A stretch of DNA of 41,975 nucleotides from a bacterium (GTDB taxonomy: Bacteria; Bacillota; Clostridia; Lachnospirales; Lachnospiraceae), in the NCBI GenBank assembly GCA_023667365.1, contig JAMPAG010000017.1, positions 1 through 41,975 of the forward strand, written 5' to 3'. The notes beneath the pieces are model-generated. The model did no database searches and was not told the origin of the DNA. It saw only the letters and a list, made by a program, of their open reading frames with translations. The position numbers were made by a program, and so were the translations under genes. Shown piece by piece: positions 33,030 through 41,778 of the stretch. Position 1 is the first letter of the stretch. Each line of letters begins with the position of its first letter.

Positions 33030-33689
33030 CTACTTCTCCGCCTCTTCCTTCTTTTTCTTGGAAAGATACGTCCTGCGCTCCTCCCCATGAAACAGCCGGA
33101 CGATATTCTGCCTGTGCTTGACAAACGCCATCACCGTCAGTAAGATTCCCAACACATACATTTCATTCAGATAAACCTGCGGCATCGCAAACACGCCGTA
33201 CTGCCCCATTACCACAAGCATCACCATAAACGCTGTATAGACGAGCAGCGAACCGAGCGACACGTAATGCGTAAGAAAAAACGTGCCGAAAAACACGACC
33301 ACCTCAACCGGGATCATATACCAGTGAAAAGAAAGGATCATTCCCGCCGTCGCCGCAATGCCCTTGCCGCCCTTAAAATGCAGGTAAAACGGGAAATTAT
33401 GTCCCAGAATTGCGCCTGCCGCCGCATACATTTTCAGCAGATAAATCATATCCGGATGAGAGCCGTCAAAAATCACGCCCGTGAGCACGACCGCAAAAAT
33501 ACATTTCGCAATATCGCCGAAAAGAACAATGATGCCCGCCTTCCTGCCCAGCACGCGCAGCGTATTCGTCGTCCCCGCGTTTCCGCTTCCATATTCCCTG
33601 ATGTCAATTCCGTGCAGCTTCCCATAAATATAGGCGGTCTGAAATAATCCAAACACATAGCCGATCAATAAACAATAAATCCGAACCAT
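33030..33689 (-). CDS. plsY: Glycerol-3-phosphate acyltransferase PlsY
   Basis: A 219-residue inner-membrane enzyme that transfers the acyl group from acyl-phosphate to glycerol-3-phosphate. The three family motifs are visible: GSGNAGTTNTLR (about 35-46), HFKGGKGIAATAG (about 104-116) and KHRQNIVRLFHGEE (about 192-205). Five hydrophobic segments fit the known topology. The Lys/Glu-rich tail (SKKKKEEAEK) is a modest extension next to the repeat tract. It starts 2 bases after the end of der, so the two are translationally linked. Confidence 0.95.
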   Translation of the reverse strand: MVRIYCLLIGYVFGLFQTAYIYGKLHGIDIREYGSGNAGTTNTLRVLGRKAGIIVLFGDIAKCIFAVVLTGVIFDGSHPDMIYLLKMYAAAGAILGHNFPFYLHFKGGKGIAATAGMILSFHWYMIPVEVVVFFGTFFLTHYVSLGSLLVYTAFMVMLVVMGQYGVFAMPQVYLNEMYVLGILLTVMAFVKHRQNIVRLFHGEERRTYLSKKKKEEAEK

Positions 33690-33691
33690 CG

Positions 33692-35026
33692 CTACTCTTT
33701 ATCCTTTCGTTCCCTGATAATAAACTTAAGCGGCGTTCCACGGAAACCAAACGCCTCCCTGATCTGATTTTCCAAATACCGCGTATAGGAGAAGTGCATC
33801 AGCTCCTTATCATTCACAAAGATCACAAACGTCGGCGGCTTCACGGACACCTGTGTGATATAGAACAGCTTCAAGCGCTTTCCTTTATCCGTCGGCGGCT
33901 GCTGCATGGCTGCCGCCTCTGCCATGATCTCGTTTAAGACGCCCGTCTGGACGCGCATGGCGTGATTCTCAACGACCGCGTCGATCGTCTCATACAGTCT
34001 GGTAAGGCGCTGTCCCGTCTTGGCGGACAAAAAGAGCAGTTCCGCATACGGCATGAAAGAAAGCGTCTGTCTGATTTTTTCCGTGAAACGATAGATCGTC
34101 TTATCATCTTTTTCTACCGCATCCCATTTATTGACCGCGATGATCATGCCTTTTCCGCGTTCATGCGCGATTCCCGCGATCTTGGCGTCCTGCTCGGTCA
34201 CGCCTTCCACCGCATCGATCACGAGGCACACCACATCCGCGCGCTCCACTGCGCCCACGGTACGGATAATCATATATTTCTCCAGTTCTTCCTTGATTTT
34301 ATTTTTGCGCCGCAGTCCCGCCGTATCAATAAAGACATATTCACGCCCCTGATACGTCACAGCCGTGTCGATCGCATCCCGCGTCGTGCCTGCAATATCA
34401 GAAACGATCAGACGGTTCTCCCCGATGAGCTTATTGATGATCGACGACTTCCCGACATTCGGTTTCCCGACGATCGCAATCTTCGGACGGTCGTCGTCCT
34501 CCTCCTCAAAGTTTTCATCACCGAGATGTTCCAACACAAGATCAAGCATATCGCCGATCCCCAGCCGGTTTGCCGCCGAAATGGGAATCGGCTCTCCGAT
34601 ACCCAGATTATAAAACTCGTAGACATCCATCATCATCTTTTCGAAGCTGTCCACTTTATTGACGGCCAGTACGACCGGCTTGTGCGAACGTCTGAGCATG
34701 TCCGCCACCTTGGCGTCCGCATCCACAAGCCCCTGCCTGACATCCACCAAAAAAATAATCACATCCGCCGTATCGATCGCAATCTGCGCCTGCTCGCGCA
34801 TCTGTGAAAGAATCACGTCGCTGCTGTCCGGCTCGATCCCGCCCGTGTCGATCAGCGTAAGCTGCCGGTCCAGCCATGTAATATCCGCGTAAATGCGGTC
34901 CCGCGTGATGCCTGGCGTGTCCTTGACGATGGCGATCTGCCCGCCCGCAAGCACATTAAACAATGTTGATTTTCCCACATTCGGTCTGCCGACCACCGCC
35001 ACGATGGGCTTTCTTTTCTTGCTCAT
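33692..35026 (-). CDS. der: Ribosome-associated GTPase Der (EngA)
   Basis: 444 residues with two tandem GTPase domains, as in Der: G1 GRPNVGKST (about 12-20) with [12 protein letters not shown] and NKVD; the second G1 GKPNVGKSS (about 184-192) with [13 protein letters not shown] and NKWD. A C-terminal KH-like domain (about 355-440) ends [13 protein letters not shown]. Der is needed for 50S subunit assembly. It sits between the radical-SAM gene (11-base gap) and plsY (2-base gap). Confidence 0.97.
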   Translation of the reverse strand: MSKKRKPIVAVVGRPNVGKSTLFNVLAGGQIAIVKDTPGITRDRIYADITWLDRQLTLIDTGGIEPDSSDVILSQMREQAQIAIDTADVIIFLVDVRQGLVDADAKVADMLRRSHKPVVLAVNKVDSFEKMMMDVYEFYNLGIGEPIPISAANRLGIGDMLDLVLEHLGDENFEEEDDDRPKIAIVGKPNVGKSSIINKLIGENRLIVSDIAGTTRDAIDTAVTYQGREYVFIDTAGLRRKNKIKEELEKYMIIRTVGAVERADVVCLVIDAVEGVTEQDAKIAGIAHERGKGMIIAVNKWDAVEKDDKTIYRFTEKIRQTLSFMPYAELLFLSAKTGQRLTRLYETIDAVVENHAMRVQTGVLNEIMAEAAAMQQPPTDKGKRLKLFYITQVSVKPPTFVIFVNDKELMHFSYTRYLENQIREAFGFRGTPLKFIIRERKDKE

Positions 35027-35037
35027 TTCTGCCTCTT

Positions 35038-36411
35038 TTATCCGATCTGCTTTCTATCTGCTTCGCTTCTCTGACCGATCTGTCTGACGATCGCATCGAC
35101 AAAATCCTGCCCGCTTGATTTTACAATATCGACAGGAACTTGTAAAGCGCTTTCCATCTGTGAGACCGTCACATCATCCAGAAACACATCCTCGCCGCTG
35201 CGCAATACATTCTGCGGCAGAAGCAGCACGCTGCCGAGCGCTTGATCCTTTAACTGCGCAATGATGTCGCTTCCCGTTAAAAGTCCCGATACCGTAATCT
35301 GCTCCCCGAAAAAATCATTGCGGACCGCAAATACCTGAACCGTCAGTCCCGGCAGCAATTGTTCTACGCGCTGCGCCATCTGCCGGATATACGGATATGC
35401 CAGCCGTCCCGTTGCCATTGAGATTTTGACTTCTCCGGTCAATCTGTGTTTTCCCTGCGCCGCTTCCGCCGCCAGCCGCTCCGCCGCCTCCGCAAATTCC
35501 GTAAGGAGCAGGCGCACCATCCCGACGCCGTTTTCCAACTGTAAATAGCCGTCGTAGCGTTCTTCCTCCGGAAGCTCCTCCTCCGCCAAAATATACCATT
35601 CATCCGACGCATGAATAAAATGAATCCCATGTCCGGCATAAATACGCTCCTGCCAGCCATGGATGATCCGCAATACTTCTTTCGCATCCTCCCTGGTAAA
35701 CGGCGTGAGCGGATAAAGTCCCTCCCGGTATCTGGAAAGTCCGACCGGAACGACGGACACGCTTTCCATCTGCGGAAGATAACGCGTCAGCCTGCGGATG
35801 CTCTCGTCAAGCTCCGCCCCGTCGTTGATCCCTTTGCACAGGACGATCTGACCGTTCATGCGGATCCCGCCCTCATAAAGCCTGTCCAGCTTTTTCAGCG
35901 CCTCGCCCGCAAACCGGTTGTGAAGCATCATGCATCGAAGCTGTGGATTCATCGTCTGCACGGACACGTTGATAGGAGATAAATGATAACGGATGATCCG
36001 CTCAATATCATGCTCGGACATATTCGTCAGCGTCACATAATTTCCCTGCAAAAAAGACAGCCGCGAATCGTCATCCTTAAAATACAGCGTTTCGCGCATT
36101 CCTTTCGGCATTTGGTCAATAAAACAAAAAATACATTTATTATGACAGGAGCGGTACTCGTCCATCAGTCCGTTCTCAAACTCTACGCCGAGGTCCTCGC
36201 TGTATTCCTTATCAATCTCCAACAGCCATTCTTCCCCATCCGGTTTGCGGACCGTCACCTCGATATATTCGTCCTGAATCAGATATTGATAATCAAAAAT
36301 ATCTTCAACCGGCTGTTCATTGATCGAAAGCAGAACGTCCCCGGCTTCTATCCCCATCTCCTGCGCGATGCTGCCCGGCTTTACTGTTTTGATTCTATGC
36401 TCGACTGCCAT
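35038..36411 (-). CDS. PDZ/radical-SAM protein of the DUF512 family
   Basis: 457 residues. The N-terminal PDZ-like domain (about 1-75: [30 protein letters not shown]) is followed by a radical-SAM core with the cluster motif [11 protein letters not shown] (Cys-x3-Cys-x2-Cys, about 89-96) and [13 protein letters not shown], and then the DUF512 domain (about 270-440). This fused family is conserved next to der in Clostridia and in cyanobacteria. Its reaction is not known, and none can be assigned here. It heads the run towards der-plsY-gpsA, and is divergent from prs across a 146-base promoter region. Confidence 0.9.
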   Translation of the reverse strand: MAVEHRIKTVKPGSIAQEMGIEAGDVLLSINEQPVEDIFDYQYLIQDEYIEVTVRKPDGEEWLLEIDKEYSEDLGVEFENGLMDEYRSCHNKCIFCFIDQMPKGMRETLYFKDDDSRLSFLQGNYVTLTNMSEHDIERIIRYHLSPINVSVQTMNPQLRCMMLHNRFAGEALKKLDRLYEGGIRMNGQIVLCKGINDGAELDESIRRLTRYLPQMESVSVVPVGLSRYREGLYPLTPFTREDAKEVLRIIHGWQERIYAGHGIHFIHASDEWYILAEEELPEEERYDGYLQLENGVGMVRLLLTEFAEAAERLAAEAAQGKHRLTGEVKISMATGRLAYPYIRQMAQRVEQLLPGLTVQVFAVRNDFFGEQITVSGLLTGSDIIAQLKDQALGSVLLLPQNVLRSGEDVFLDDVTVSQMESALQVPVDIVKSSGQDFVDAIVRQIGQRSEADRKQIG

Positions 36412-36482
36412 AAATTCCTGCCCGCTCCCTGCTTTGGTGATGTGCGTCCTTTCGCGTCCTTTTTTATTTTACTAGAAATTTC

Positions 36483-36511
36483 TTGACGTGTCACTAGCAG
36501 AATGATATAAA
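36483..36511 (+). promoter_or_regulatory. prs promoter
   Basis: TTGACG (36483-36488) and TATAAA (36506-36511) are 17 bases apart, upstream of the GAGGAGA site of prs. Just before it lies a copy of the TTCGCGTCC...GAAATTTC repeat also found near 14,530. Confidence 0.7.
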
Positions 36512-36557
36512 AATAAGTGAAAAGAATTTTCTGTTTTTACCATGAGGAGAAATTGCT

Positions 36558-37745
36558 ATGCCCAATCTATCGGAACTGGAACATGCCCTTCCTGTCGCGC
36601 CCTTAAAGCTCGTTTCCATGAACGGAACGGAACTTTTCGGGAACCGCGTCAACAGCTATCTTGTCGATTATCGGAAAACAATCAATAACATGCTCAAAAA
36701 AGATCCTGCCTTCCACGGTTATGCGGAAAGCTCCTATCTGCTTCAGGTTTCCTGTCCCCGCTTCGGCAGCGGCGAAGGAAAAGCGGTCATCGGAGAATCC
36801 GTGCGCGGCAAGGATTTATTTATTTTATGCGATGTGACCAATTATTCCATCACCTATTCCCTGAACGGTTATCCCAACCATATGTCGCCGGACGATCATT
36901 ATCAGGACTTAAAACGGATCATTGCCGCGGCGAACGGCAAAGCGCACCGCGTCAATGTCATCATGCCCTTTCTCTATGAGGGGCGTCAGCATAAGCGCAG
37001 CGGCAGGGAATCGCTCGACTGTGCCTATGCACTGGAGGAACTCGCGGAAATGGGCGTTTCCAATTTTATCACCTTTGACGCGCACGATCCCCGCGTCATG
37101 AACGCGACGCCGCTGCACGGCTTTGATAATTTTACTCCTCACTATCAGTTTGCGCGCGCGCTCCTGCACAGCGAAAAAGACATGATCATCGACAAGGAGC
37201 ATACCGTTGTCATCAGTCCCGACGAGGGCGCCTTAAACCGCGCGATCTATCTGGCTTCCGTACTCGGCGTCGATACCGGCATGTTCTATAAACGCCGCGA
37301 TTATTCCACGCTCGTAAACGGCAAAAATCCGATCGTCGCCCATGAATTTCTCGGCGATAATATTGACGGCAAGGATGTTATTATTATTGACGATATGATC
37401 AGTTCGGGAGAAAGTATGTTAGATACCGCCAGACAGCTCAAAGAACGCAATGCCAAGCGCGTCTATATCTGCTGCACTTACGGACTTTTCACAAACGGTC
37501 TGGACGCATTCGACAAAGCGTATGAGCGGATGTATTTTGATAAAGTTATCACCACCAACTTAAGCTACCGCCGCCCGGAGCTGCTGGGACGCCCTTATTA
37601 TATCGAGGCGGACATGAGTAAGTTCGTGGCTTCGATCATCGACTTTATGAATCATGATATTTCCATGACGAATGTCATGACGCCGACGGAGAAGATTCAA
37701 AAGATTCTCGCACTTTATAATGAGCGCAAAGATATTGATATTTGA
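36558..37745 (+). CDS. prs: Ribose-phosphate pyrophosphokinase (long clostridial form)
   Basis: 395 residues. It makes PRPP from ribose-5-phosphate and ATP, the precursor for purines, pyrimidines, NAD, His and Trp. The PRPP-binding loop VIIIDDMISSGESM (about 273-287), the FLYEGRQHKRSGRESL flexible-loop region (about 135-150) and FDAHDPR (about 174, metal-binding His) are clear. It is about 75 residues longer than the common form, with an N-terminal extension (LSELEHALPVAPLKLVSMNG) and several insertions. It is monocistronic with its own promoter. Its 3' flank carries one copy of the 15-base repeat that bounds the next block. Confidence 0.93.
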   Translation: MPNLSELEHALPVAPLKLVSMNGTELFGNRVNSYLVDYRKTINNMLKKDPAFHGYAESSYLLQVSCPRFGSGEGKAVIGESVRGKDLFILCDVTNYSITYSLNGYPNHMSPDDHYQDLKRIIAAANGKAHRVNVIMPFLYEGRQHKRSGRESLDCAYALEELAEMGVSNFITFDAHDPRVMNATPLHGFDNFTPHYQFARALLHSEKDMIIDKEHTVVISPDEGALNRAIYLASVLGVDTGMFYKRRDYSTLVNGKNPIVAHEFLGDNIDGKDVIIIDDMISSGESMLDTARQLKERNAKRVYICCTYGLFTNGLDAFDKAYERMYFDKVITTNLSYRRPELLGRPYYIEADMSKFVASIIDFMNHDISMTNVMTPTEKIQKILALYNERKDIDI

Positions 37746-37780
37746 TTCCGATTGCAATATTCCCGTCAAAATTTTTTGTT

Positions 37781-38224
37781 TTACAAAGTTTTTGTATTTT
37801 TCTGAAACTGCATGAGTTCTTTTGTAAGTTGTTTGGCAGAAAAATAGTTATTCATGATTATAATCAAATGGACAAGGATAAAGATTACAAGCACGCTGAT
37901 CATGACTCCTATTATGACTTCGGCTTTTTCCGTGTGGATGATGGGACTTATGATGCAGACACCTGCCACTTCTGCTTCTATAACCGCAAACTGTATGATT
38001 TTACGCAGAATGATCTGCCTGTCCGATAACTCTTTGGAAGAGTACATCAGCAGATTCGGAATAACGCCCAGAGCCGCAAAAATAAACGGTGAAACAAACG
38101 CGCTATATCCGAATTCCGCGTCTGGGTCAAAAACGGAACCAAGGATTGCCATTCCCGCTGTAATACAGGTGACAAGAATAAAATAGATCATCAGTGACCT
38201 GTAAAGGATTTCTTTGAGGCTCAT
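37781..38224 (-). CDS. DUF3021 family membrane protein
   Basis: 147 residues with four hydrophobic helices (about 10-32, 42-60, 75-97, 100-125) and short loops: the DUF3021 plan, found beside LytTR regulators in Firmicutes. Its ATG overlaps the stop of the LytTR gene by four bases (38,221-38,224), so the two are translationally coupled. In such pairs the membrane protein is thought to restrain or signal to the regulator; that is inference here. Its 3' end lies 36 bases from the prs stop, convergent. Confidence 0.8.
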   Translation of the reverse strand: MSLKEILYRSLMIYFILVTCITAGMAILGSVFDPDAEFGYSAFVSPFIFAALGVIPNLLMYSSKELSDRQIILRKIIQFAVIEAEVAGVCIISPIIHTEKAEVIIGVMISVLVIFILVHLIIIMNNYFSAKQLTKELMQFQKNTKTL

Positions 38225-38667
38225 AAGCTTCCACCTTTCAGAGCTTTTTTCAGCTCAGGCACATATTTTCTTGAAACAATAATTTGTTCTCCGTTCTGAA
38301 TAACAGCTATAAATCTGCCATTCAACGAGGACTTTATCGACTCGATCTTCATGAGATTCAGCAGCACGGATTTGGATACACGCAGAAAATGCTTTTCCGC
38401 CAGCACTTCCTCCAGTTCGTACAGCTTCTGACGTGTTTCATATACCTGTTTTTCACAATAAATGAATACCTTGTTGTCCACTCCTTCGATATAAAACACG
38501 TCGGAAACCGGAATTTCATACTGTGCGCCTTCGACAATCCCCGTAAGCTGTCCTTGTCTGGATTTGACAAAGCGGACAATTTCCGTTATCTCATTATTTA
38601 CTTCATGGCAGTAAATTTCCAGCCGTTCCTTTTCGTCTTTTTTTATCCGGGAAATCGTTATAATCAT
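38221..38667 (-). CDS. LytTR-domain DNA-binding regulator
   Basis: 148 residues from the ATG at 38,665-38,667. The C-terminal LytTR domain (about 50-145) is clear: IPVSDVFYIEGVDNKVFIYCEKQVYETRQKLYELEEVL, then HFLRVSKSVLLNLMKIESI and RFIAVIQNGEQIIVSRKYVPELKKAL. There is no receiver domain; instead a short N-terminal region (KKDEKERLEIYCHEV) precedes it. It is paired with the downstream DUF3021 gene. The chosen start has a weak upstream CAGG; a longer reading to 38,760 would overlap the hydrolase gene. It probably regulates its own locus. Confidence 0.85.
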   Translation of the reverse strand: MIITISRIKKDEKERLEIYCHEVNNEITEIVRFVKSRQGQLTGIVEGAQYEIPVSDVFYIEGVDNKVFIYCEKQVYETRQKLYELEEVLAEKHFLRVSKSVLLNLMKIESIKSSLNGRFIAVIQNGEQIIVSRKYVPELKKALKGGSL

Positions 38668-38732
38668 TTGCAATATACCTGCCGAATATTGAGAGCAATA
38701 CCGCATCTTAAAACCGGTCTGTTGCCTTTTGC

Positions 38733-40118
38733 TTAATTTTCCGCTGTCCGTGCATTCCAAGGCTCAATATTCAGCTCGCCTTCTCCTTTTAGATAATAAT
38801 TAAAATAATGAAGAATGATACGATTCATTTCGGGGATAAATTCAGAGGAGTCCACACTGCCTTTTCCCAGCATTTTTGCTAACAGGGGAGAAAGAAGCGG
38901 TAAATCCGTGAAATCCATATGCTCTGTACCGTCGAAATGAGCCTCTCTTCCGTCAATCGCATTGTCAAGTACATATTTGTTTACCTGCTGTACATATCCT
39001 GTTTCCTCATCAGGTTCATTCACAGTATAAGACTTCCAATGACTTTCGTTGTCAAGCGAAAGGATCGGGATCGGATAAGGTTCCTGGTTGTAGCTGATCT
39101 TCCCGCCGTTATAGGATGTATATTCGCCGAGCATCGTGCCGTCAATGTCAACCACTGCAGTAATGTCATCACGCTCTCTGCCGAGCTGTACCGCTGCCGC
39201 GCCCCCGATCGAATGTCCCGTAAGCCCGATTTTTCCTGTGTCCGTCATTTCAAGTACGCGTAAGATTTCCGCCTTTACATCCTCGGATTCCGTATACCAT
39301 GCCGCATCAAGCGAACCTGCGTCTTTCGCGGCTTTTATGGTATCAAGCACAAAGTTTTCATCCGCCGTGCGGAGGGACATCCATTCACATACGACATGAT
39401 AATCATCCTCGGTAAAATCGGGACGATTCTGCGTATCAATGGCGCTCTGCATAAATCCCATGTCAATGATAATTGTTTTGCCCGCTGTGTCCTTTGTAAA
39501 AAAAGCATAATAAGGATGGTCTATGCTTGCGACAACATAGCCGTTGCTTGCAAGTTCTGCATACAGTGAAGCATTGCTCTGATAATAGCCGAATGAGCCG
39601 TGAGCAAACAATACCAGAGGACAGTCTGCCGCATCGCCCTCAGGATAGTAAAAGTGAACGGGTACCTCGCGGCTGGAGCCATCGTTTTCAAACGTTTCCA
39701 GTCTGCTGTTGTCGATCAGGATTGCCTGCGTTTCCTTCACTTCGTACGGACCGCTTGTTTTCAGTCCCGAATAGCCTGTAAAAATAAAGGCCGGGAAAAG
39801 GGAAAAACCGATCAGGATCATGTTCATGACTATACCGACAATCGCTTTTGCCTTTGTTTTTTCTTTTTTGATATTGCCGCGCTTTATCAGATATGCGATA
39901 CCGGATACGGCAAGGCGTATTCCGAGGATAATAAGACAGCCTGTGAATCTCCATTTCTGTCCTGTCACAGGCAAAAGCATGACAAGCAGCACGAGCACAA
40001 ACTCAGCTCCGTTAAAAAGTAATCTGTTCCTGCGCCAAAGGCTTCTGTATTTTGTAAAGCCAAGCACGGTAAACGCAATTTCCATAACCGTAAAAACCGC
40101 AAATAAAATCATTCCCAT
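38733..40118 (-). CDS. Membrane-anchored alpha/beta hydrolase (PAF-acetylhydrolase-like)
   Basis: About 461 residues. Four hydrophobic helices (about 1-20, 35-52, 60-80, 93-118) are followed by an alpha/beta hydrolase domain. The oxyanion motif LFAHGSFG (about 168), nucleophile elbow GLTGHSIGG (Ser, about 302), a likely acid in VVDIDGTML (about 325) and the C-terminal His in GTEHMDFTD (about 404) form a complete catalytic set, as in platelet-activating-factor acetylhydrolase-like lipases. The ATG at 40,116-40,118 is preferred because GGAG lies 9 bases upstream; an earlier ATG at 40,178 has no ribosome binding site. Its A/T-rich composition sets it apart from prs and queA. The substrate is unknown; lipid or peptide ester is likely. 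Confidence 0.82.
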   Translation of the reverse strand: MGMILFAVFTVMEIAFTVLGFTKYRSLWRRNRLLFNGAEFVLVLLVMLLPVTGQKWRFTGCLIILGIRLAVSGIAYLIKRGNIKKEKTKAKAIVGIVMNMILIGFSLFPAFIFTGYSGLKTSGPYEVKETQAILIDNSRLETFENDGSSREVPVHFYYPEGDAADCPLVLFAHGSFGYYQSNASLYAELASNGYVVASIDHPYYAFFTKDTAGKTIIIDMGFMQSAIDTQNRPDFTEDDYHVVCEWMSLRTADENFVLDTIKAAKDAGSLDAAWYTESEDVKAEILRVLEMTDTGKIGLTGHSIGGAAAVQLGRERDDITAVVDIDGTMLGEYTSYNGGKISYNQEPYPIPILSLDNESHWKSYTVNEPDEETGYVQQVNKYVLDNAIDGREAHFDGTEHMDFTDLPLLSPLLAKMLGKGSVDSSEFIPEMNRIILHYFNYYLKGEGELNIEPWNARTAEN

Positions 40119-40305
40119 TTTAGAATACTCCATTCTTTTCATGTTGTTTTTGAGGCTGATATATTCAACATACATCATGCCGCAAAGAAATCAACCGAAA
40201 AAAATGTAAGATGCAAATTTGAACGGTAAAATGCAGAAACAGATTCGATTGTAATCGCCTATTTTCTCTGGCAATTTGAAAATTGTAGAATGCTGCCAAA
40301 ATATA

Positions 40306-40314
40306 TGCTATACT
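40306..40314 (+). promoter_or_regulatory. Extended -10 promoter of the Fst-like toxin mRNA
   Basis: TGCTATACT gives an extended -10 (TG then TATACT at 40309-40314). No good -35 is present, which is common for extended -10 promoters. Transcription would begin near 40,321. The leader CCCACC...GGAGGTG (40326-40355) can pair with the ribosome binding site. Confidence 0.55.
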
Positions 40315-40361
40315 GTTTTTGTTGTCCCACCGATACCTGGCAACGGGAGGAGGTGTTCATC

Positions 40362-40460
40362 ATGGAAATCCTCATCACTTTTCTTCTGACTGTTATAGCA
40401 GGTGTGGTTTGCCACCTCATCTGCAAATGGCTAGACAGTCACCGTAAGGACAACAAATAG
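40362..40460 (+). CDS. Fst-family type I toxin peptide
   Basis: A 32-residue ORF. GGGAGGAGG lies 8 bases before the ATG. The peptide has a hydrophobic helix (MEILITFLLTVIAGVV then CHLIC) followed by a polar tail starting KWLD and ending HRKDNK. This is the layout and C-terminal WLD plus basic residues of the Fst/Ldr family of plasmid and chromosomal type I toxins, which insert in the membrane. The antisense RNA and shared terminator next to it support the call. In databases such peptides are often labelled holin-like. No phage genes are present. Size and context make a false ORF unlikely, but expression is unproven. Confidence 0.75.
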   Translation: MEILITFLLTVIAGVVCHLICKWLDSHRKDNK

Positions 40461-40496
40461 CCTGGTGGGTGCTTTGCCACTGTAAAAAGAAAAGAA

Positions 40497-40574
40497 GAAG
40501 CCCCGGACTGTGTTGCACCACGGTTCGGGGTTTCGTTCTTTGTTCAGCATGGAACTCATCACTTTTCTTTGCCT
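40497..40574 (-). ncRNA. Antisense antitoxin RNA of the Fst-like system
   Basis: On the minus strand TTGCAA (40604-40609) and TATAAT (40581-40586), 17 bases apart and preceded by TG (extended -10), should start a transcript near 40,574. It would run about 75-80 bases to the bidirectional terminator. Its 5' part is complementary to 40543-40569, which is a direct repeat of the toxin start region 40356-40385 (TTCATCATGGAAATCCTCAT versus TTCAGCATGGAACTCAT, then CACTTTTCTT in both). It can therefore base-pair with the toxin mRNA over the start codon, as RNA II does in the pAD1 par locus. Confidence 0.65.
40501..40530. terminator. Shared bidirectional terminator of toxin mRNA and antisense RNA
   Basis: CCCCGGACTGTG (40501-40512) pairs with CACGGTTCGGGG (40519-40530) around a 6-base loop, with two G-U pairs. 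The plus side is followed by TTTCGTTCTTT; the minus side by CTTCTTCTTTTCTTTTT. Both convergent transcripts therefore end at the same hairpin and share its complementary stem. Confidence 0.8.
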
Positions 40575-40656
40575 ATTGGCATTATAGCATATGCAAATCT
40601 TGATTGCAATATTCCCATTAAAGAATTTTCACTTCTGAAAAATGTATTTTGGATTT

Positions 40657-41691
40657 CTATTGAATGAACATCGCATCCCCAAAACTAAAAAACCGATAGC
40701 GCTCCTTCACCGCTTCCCGATACGCCGCAAGCACCTGCTCTCTGCCTGCCAGCGCGCTGACAAGCATGATGAGGGTCGATTCCGGCAGGTGAAAATTCGT
40801 AATCAGCGCATCCAAAACCCGAAAATGATAACCCGGATAAATAAAAATATCCGTATCGCCGCTGCATGCGTGCAATGTTCCGTTTGCATCCGCCGCGCTC
40901 TCGATCGTGCGGCAGCTCGTCGTGCCGACACAGATGACACGGTGTCCCGTCTGTTTGGCAAGATTGATCTTCTTTGCCGCTTTCTCCGTGATCTCATAGT
41001 GCTCGGAATGCATATGATGATCAAGGAGGTTTTCTTCTTTGACCGGGCGGAACGTCCCCAATCCCACATGAAGCGTGACATATGCCAATACGATGCCGGA
41101 CTCTTCTAATTCCCGCAGTAATTCCTCTGTAAAATGCAGTCCCGCCGTCGGTGCGGCGGCGGAACCTTCGTATTTAGCATAAACGGTCTGGTAGCGGTTC
41201 CTGTCCTCCAGTTTCTGTGTGATGTAGGGCGGAAGCGGCATCTCGCCAAGCCGGTCAAGTACCTCCTCCCATATCCCTTCATATGCAAACCGGATCAGAC
41301 GGTTGCCTTCCTCTCCGATTTCTAACACGGTCCCCGTAACCAGACCGTCCCCAAAGGAAATGACCGCACCGGGACGTGCTTTTTTTCCCGGCTTTACGAG
41401 CGTCTCCCAGACATGATCCGATTTCCGCTTTAACAGCAGGACCTCAATCACCGCTCCGGTATCCGCCTTCACGCCCATCAGCCTTGCGGGAATGACCTTG
41501 GTATTATTTAAGACGAGACAGTCCCCCGGCTGTAAATACTCCTTGATATTGCGAAACGTCTTATGTTCATATTCCCCTGTCTGTTTATGTAATACGAGCA
41601 GACGTGACGCCGCCCTGTCCGCGAGCGGCGTCTGCGCAATCAATTCCTGCGGCAGTGCAAAATCATAATCGGATTTGAGTAATCGTTCCAT
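40657..41691 (-). CDS. queA: tRNA preQ1(34) S-adenosylmethionine ribosyltransferase-isomerase
   Basis: 344 residues. QueA moves the ribosyl group of AdoMet onto preQ1 in tRNA, giving epoxyqueuosine. Family blocks are plain: [26 protein letters not shown] (about 8-33), [15 protein letters not shown] (about 57-71), [37 protein letters not shown] (about 152-190), [11 protein letters not shown] and the C-terminal [15 protein letters not shown]. The start is chosen for AGAGG 7 bases before the ATG; the longer reading runs into a hairpin. No other queuosine gene is in view. Confidence 0.96.
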   Translation of the reverse strand: MERLLKSDYDFALPQELIAQTPLADRAASRLLVLHKQTGEYEHKTFRNIKEYLQPGDCLVLNNTKVIPARLMGVKADTGAVIEVLLLKRKSDHVWETLVKPGKKARPGAVISFGDGLVTGTVLEIGEEGNRLIRFAYEGIWEEVLDRLGEMPLPPYITQKLEDRNRYQTVYAKYEGSAAAPTAGLHFTEELLRELEESGIVLAYVTLHVGLGTFRPVKEENLLDHHMHSEHYEITEKAAKKINLAKQTGHRVICVGTTSCRTIESAADANGTLHACSGDTDIFIYPGYHFRVLDALITNFHLPESTLIMLVSALAGREQVLAAYREAVKERYRFFSFGDAMFIQ

Positions 41692-41729
41692 ACGTAATCC
41701 TCTCTTTGATGGAGACTTTTCTCCACCCG

Positions 41730-41778
41730 AAAGAACTGCCAAAGGCAGTTCTTTGAAAGCGTGCGAAGCACGATTTTT
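41730..41778 (-). repeat. Two stem-loops between the M18 peptidase and queA genes
   Basis: AAAGAACTGCC/GGCAGTTCTTT with an AAA loop (41731-41755) and CGTGC/GCACG with a GAA loop followed by T run (about 41,760-41,779) belong to the same stem-loop family seen at 14,495 and 24,804. The second overlaps the stop of the peptidase gene. On the minus strand they lie between the peptidase stop and the queA start. Confidence 0.55.

Larger units (their letters stand above)
37750..40616. other. Accessory block bounded by 15-bp direct repeats
   Basis: GATTGCAATATTCCC occurs exactly at 37750-37764, five bases after the prs stop codon, and at 40602-40616, just before queA. Between them lie DUF3021, LytTR and hydrolase genes and the small toxin locus, all more A/T-rich to the eye than prs and queA. 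The flanks after the repeat are also similar (GTCAAAATT / ATTAAAGAATT). This could be an inserted segment with target or attachment duplications. No integrase or transposase is present. A 15-base match somewhere in 42 kb is not very unlikely by chance, so the position is the main support. Confidence 0.4.

Noticed and set aside
32789..33124. 111-codon very basic frame across the plsY-gpsA repeat tract
   Set aside because: Openness follows from the stop-poor repeat; it overlaps plsY and gpsA in another frame.
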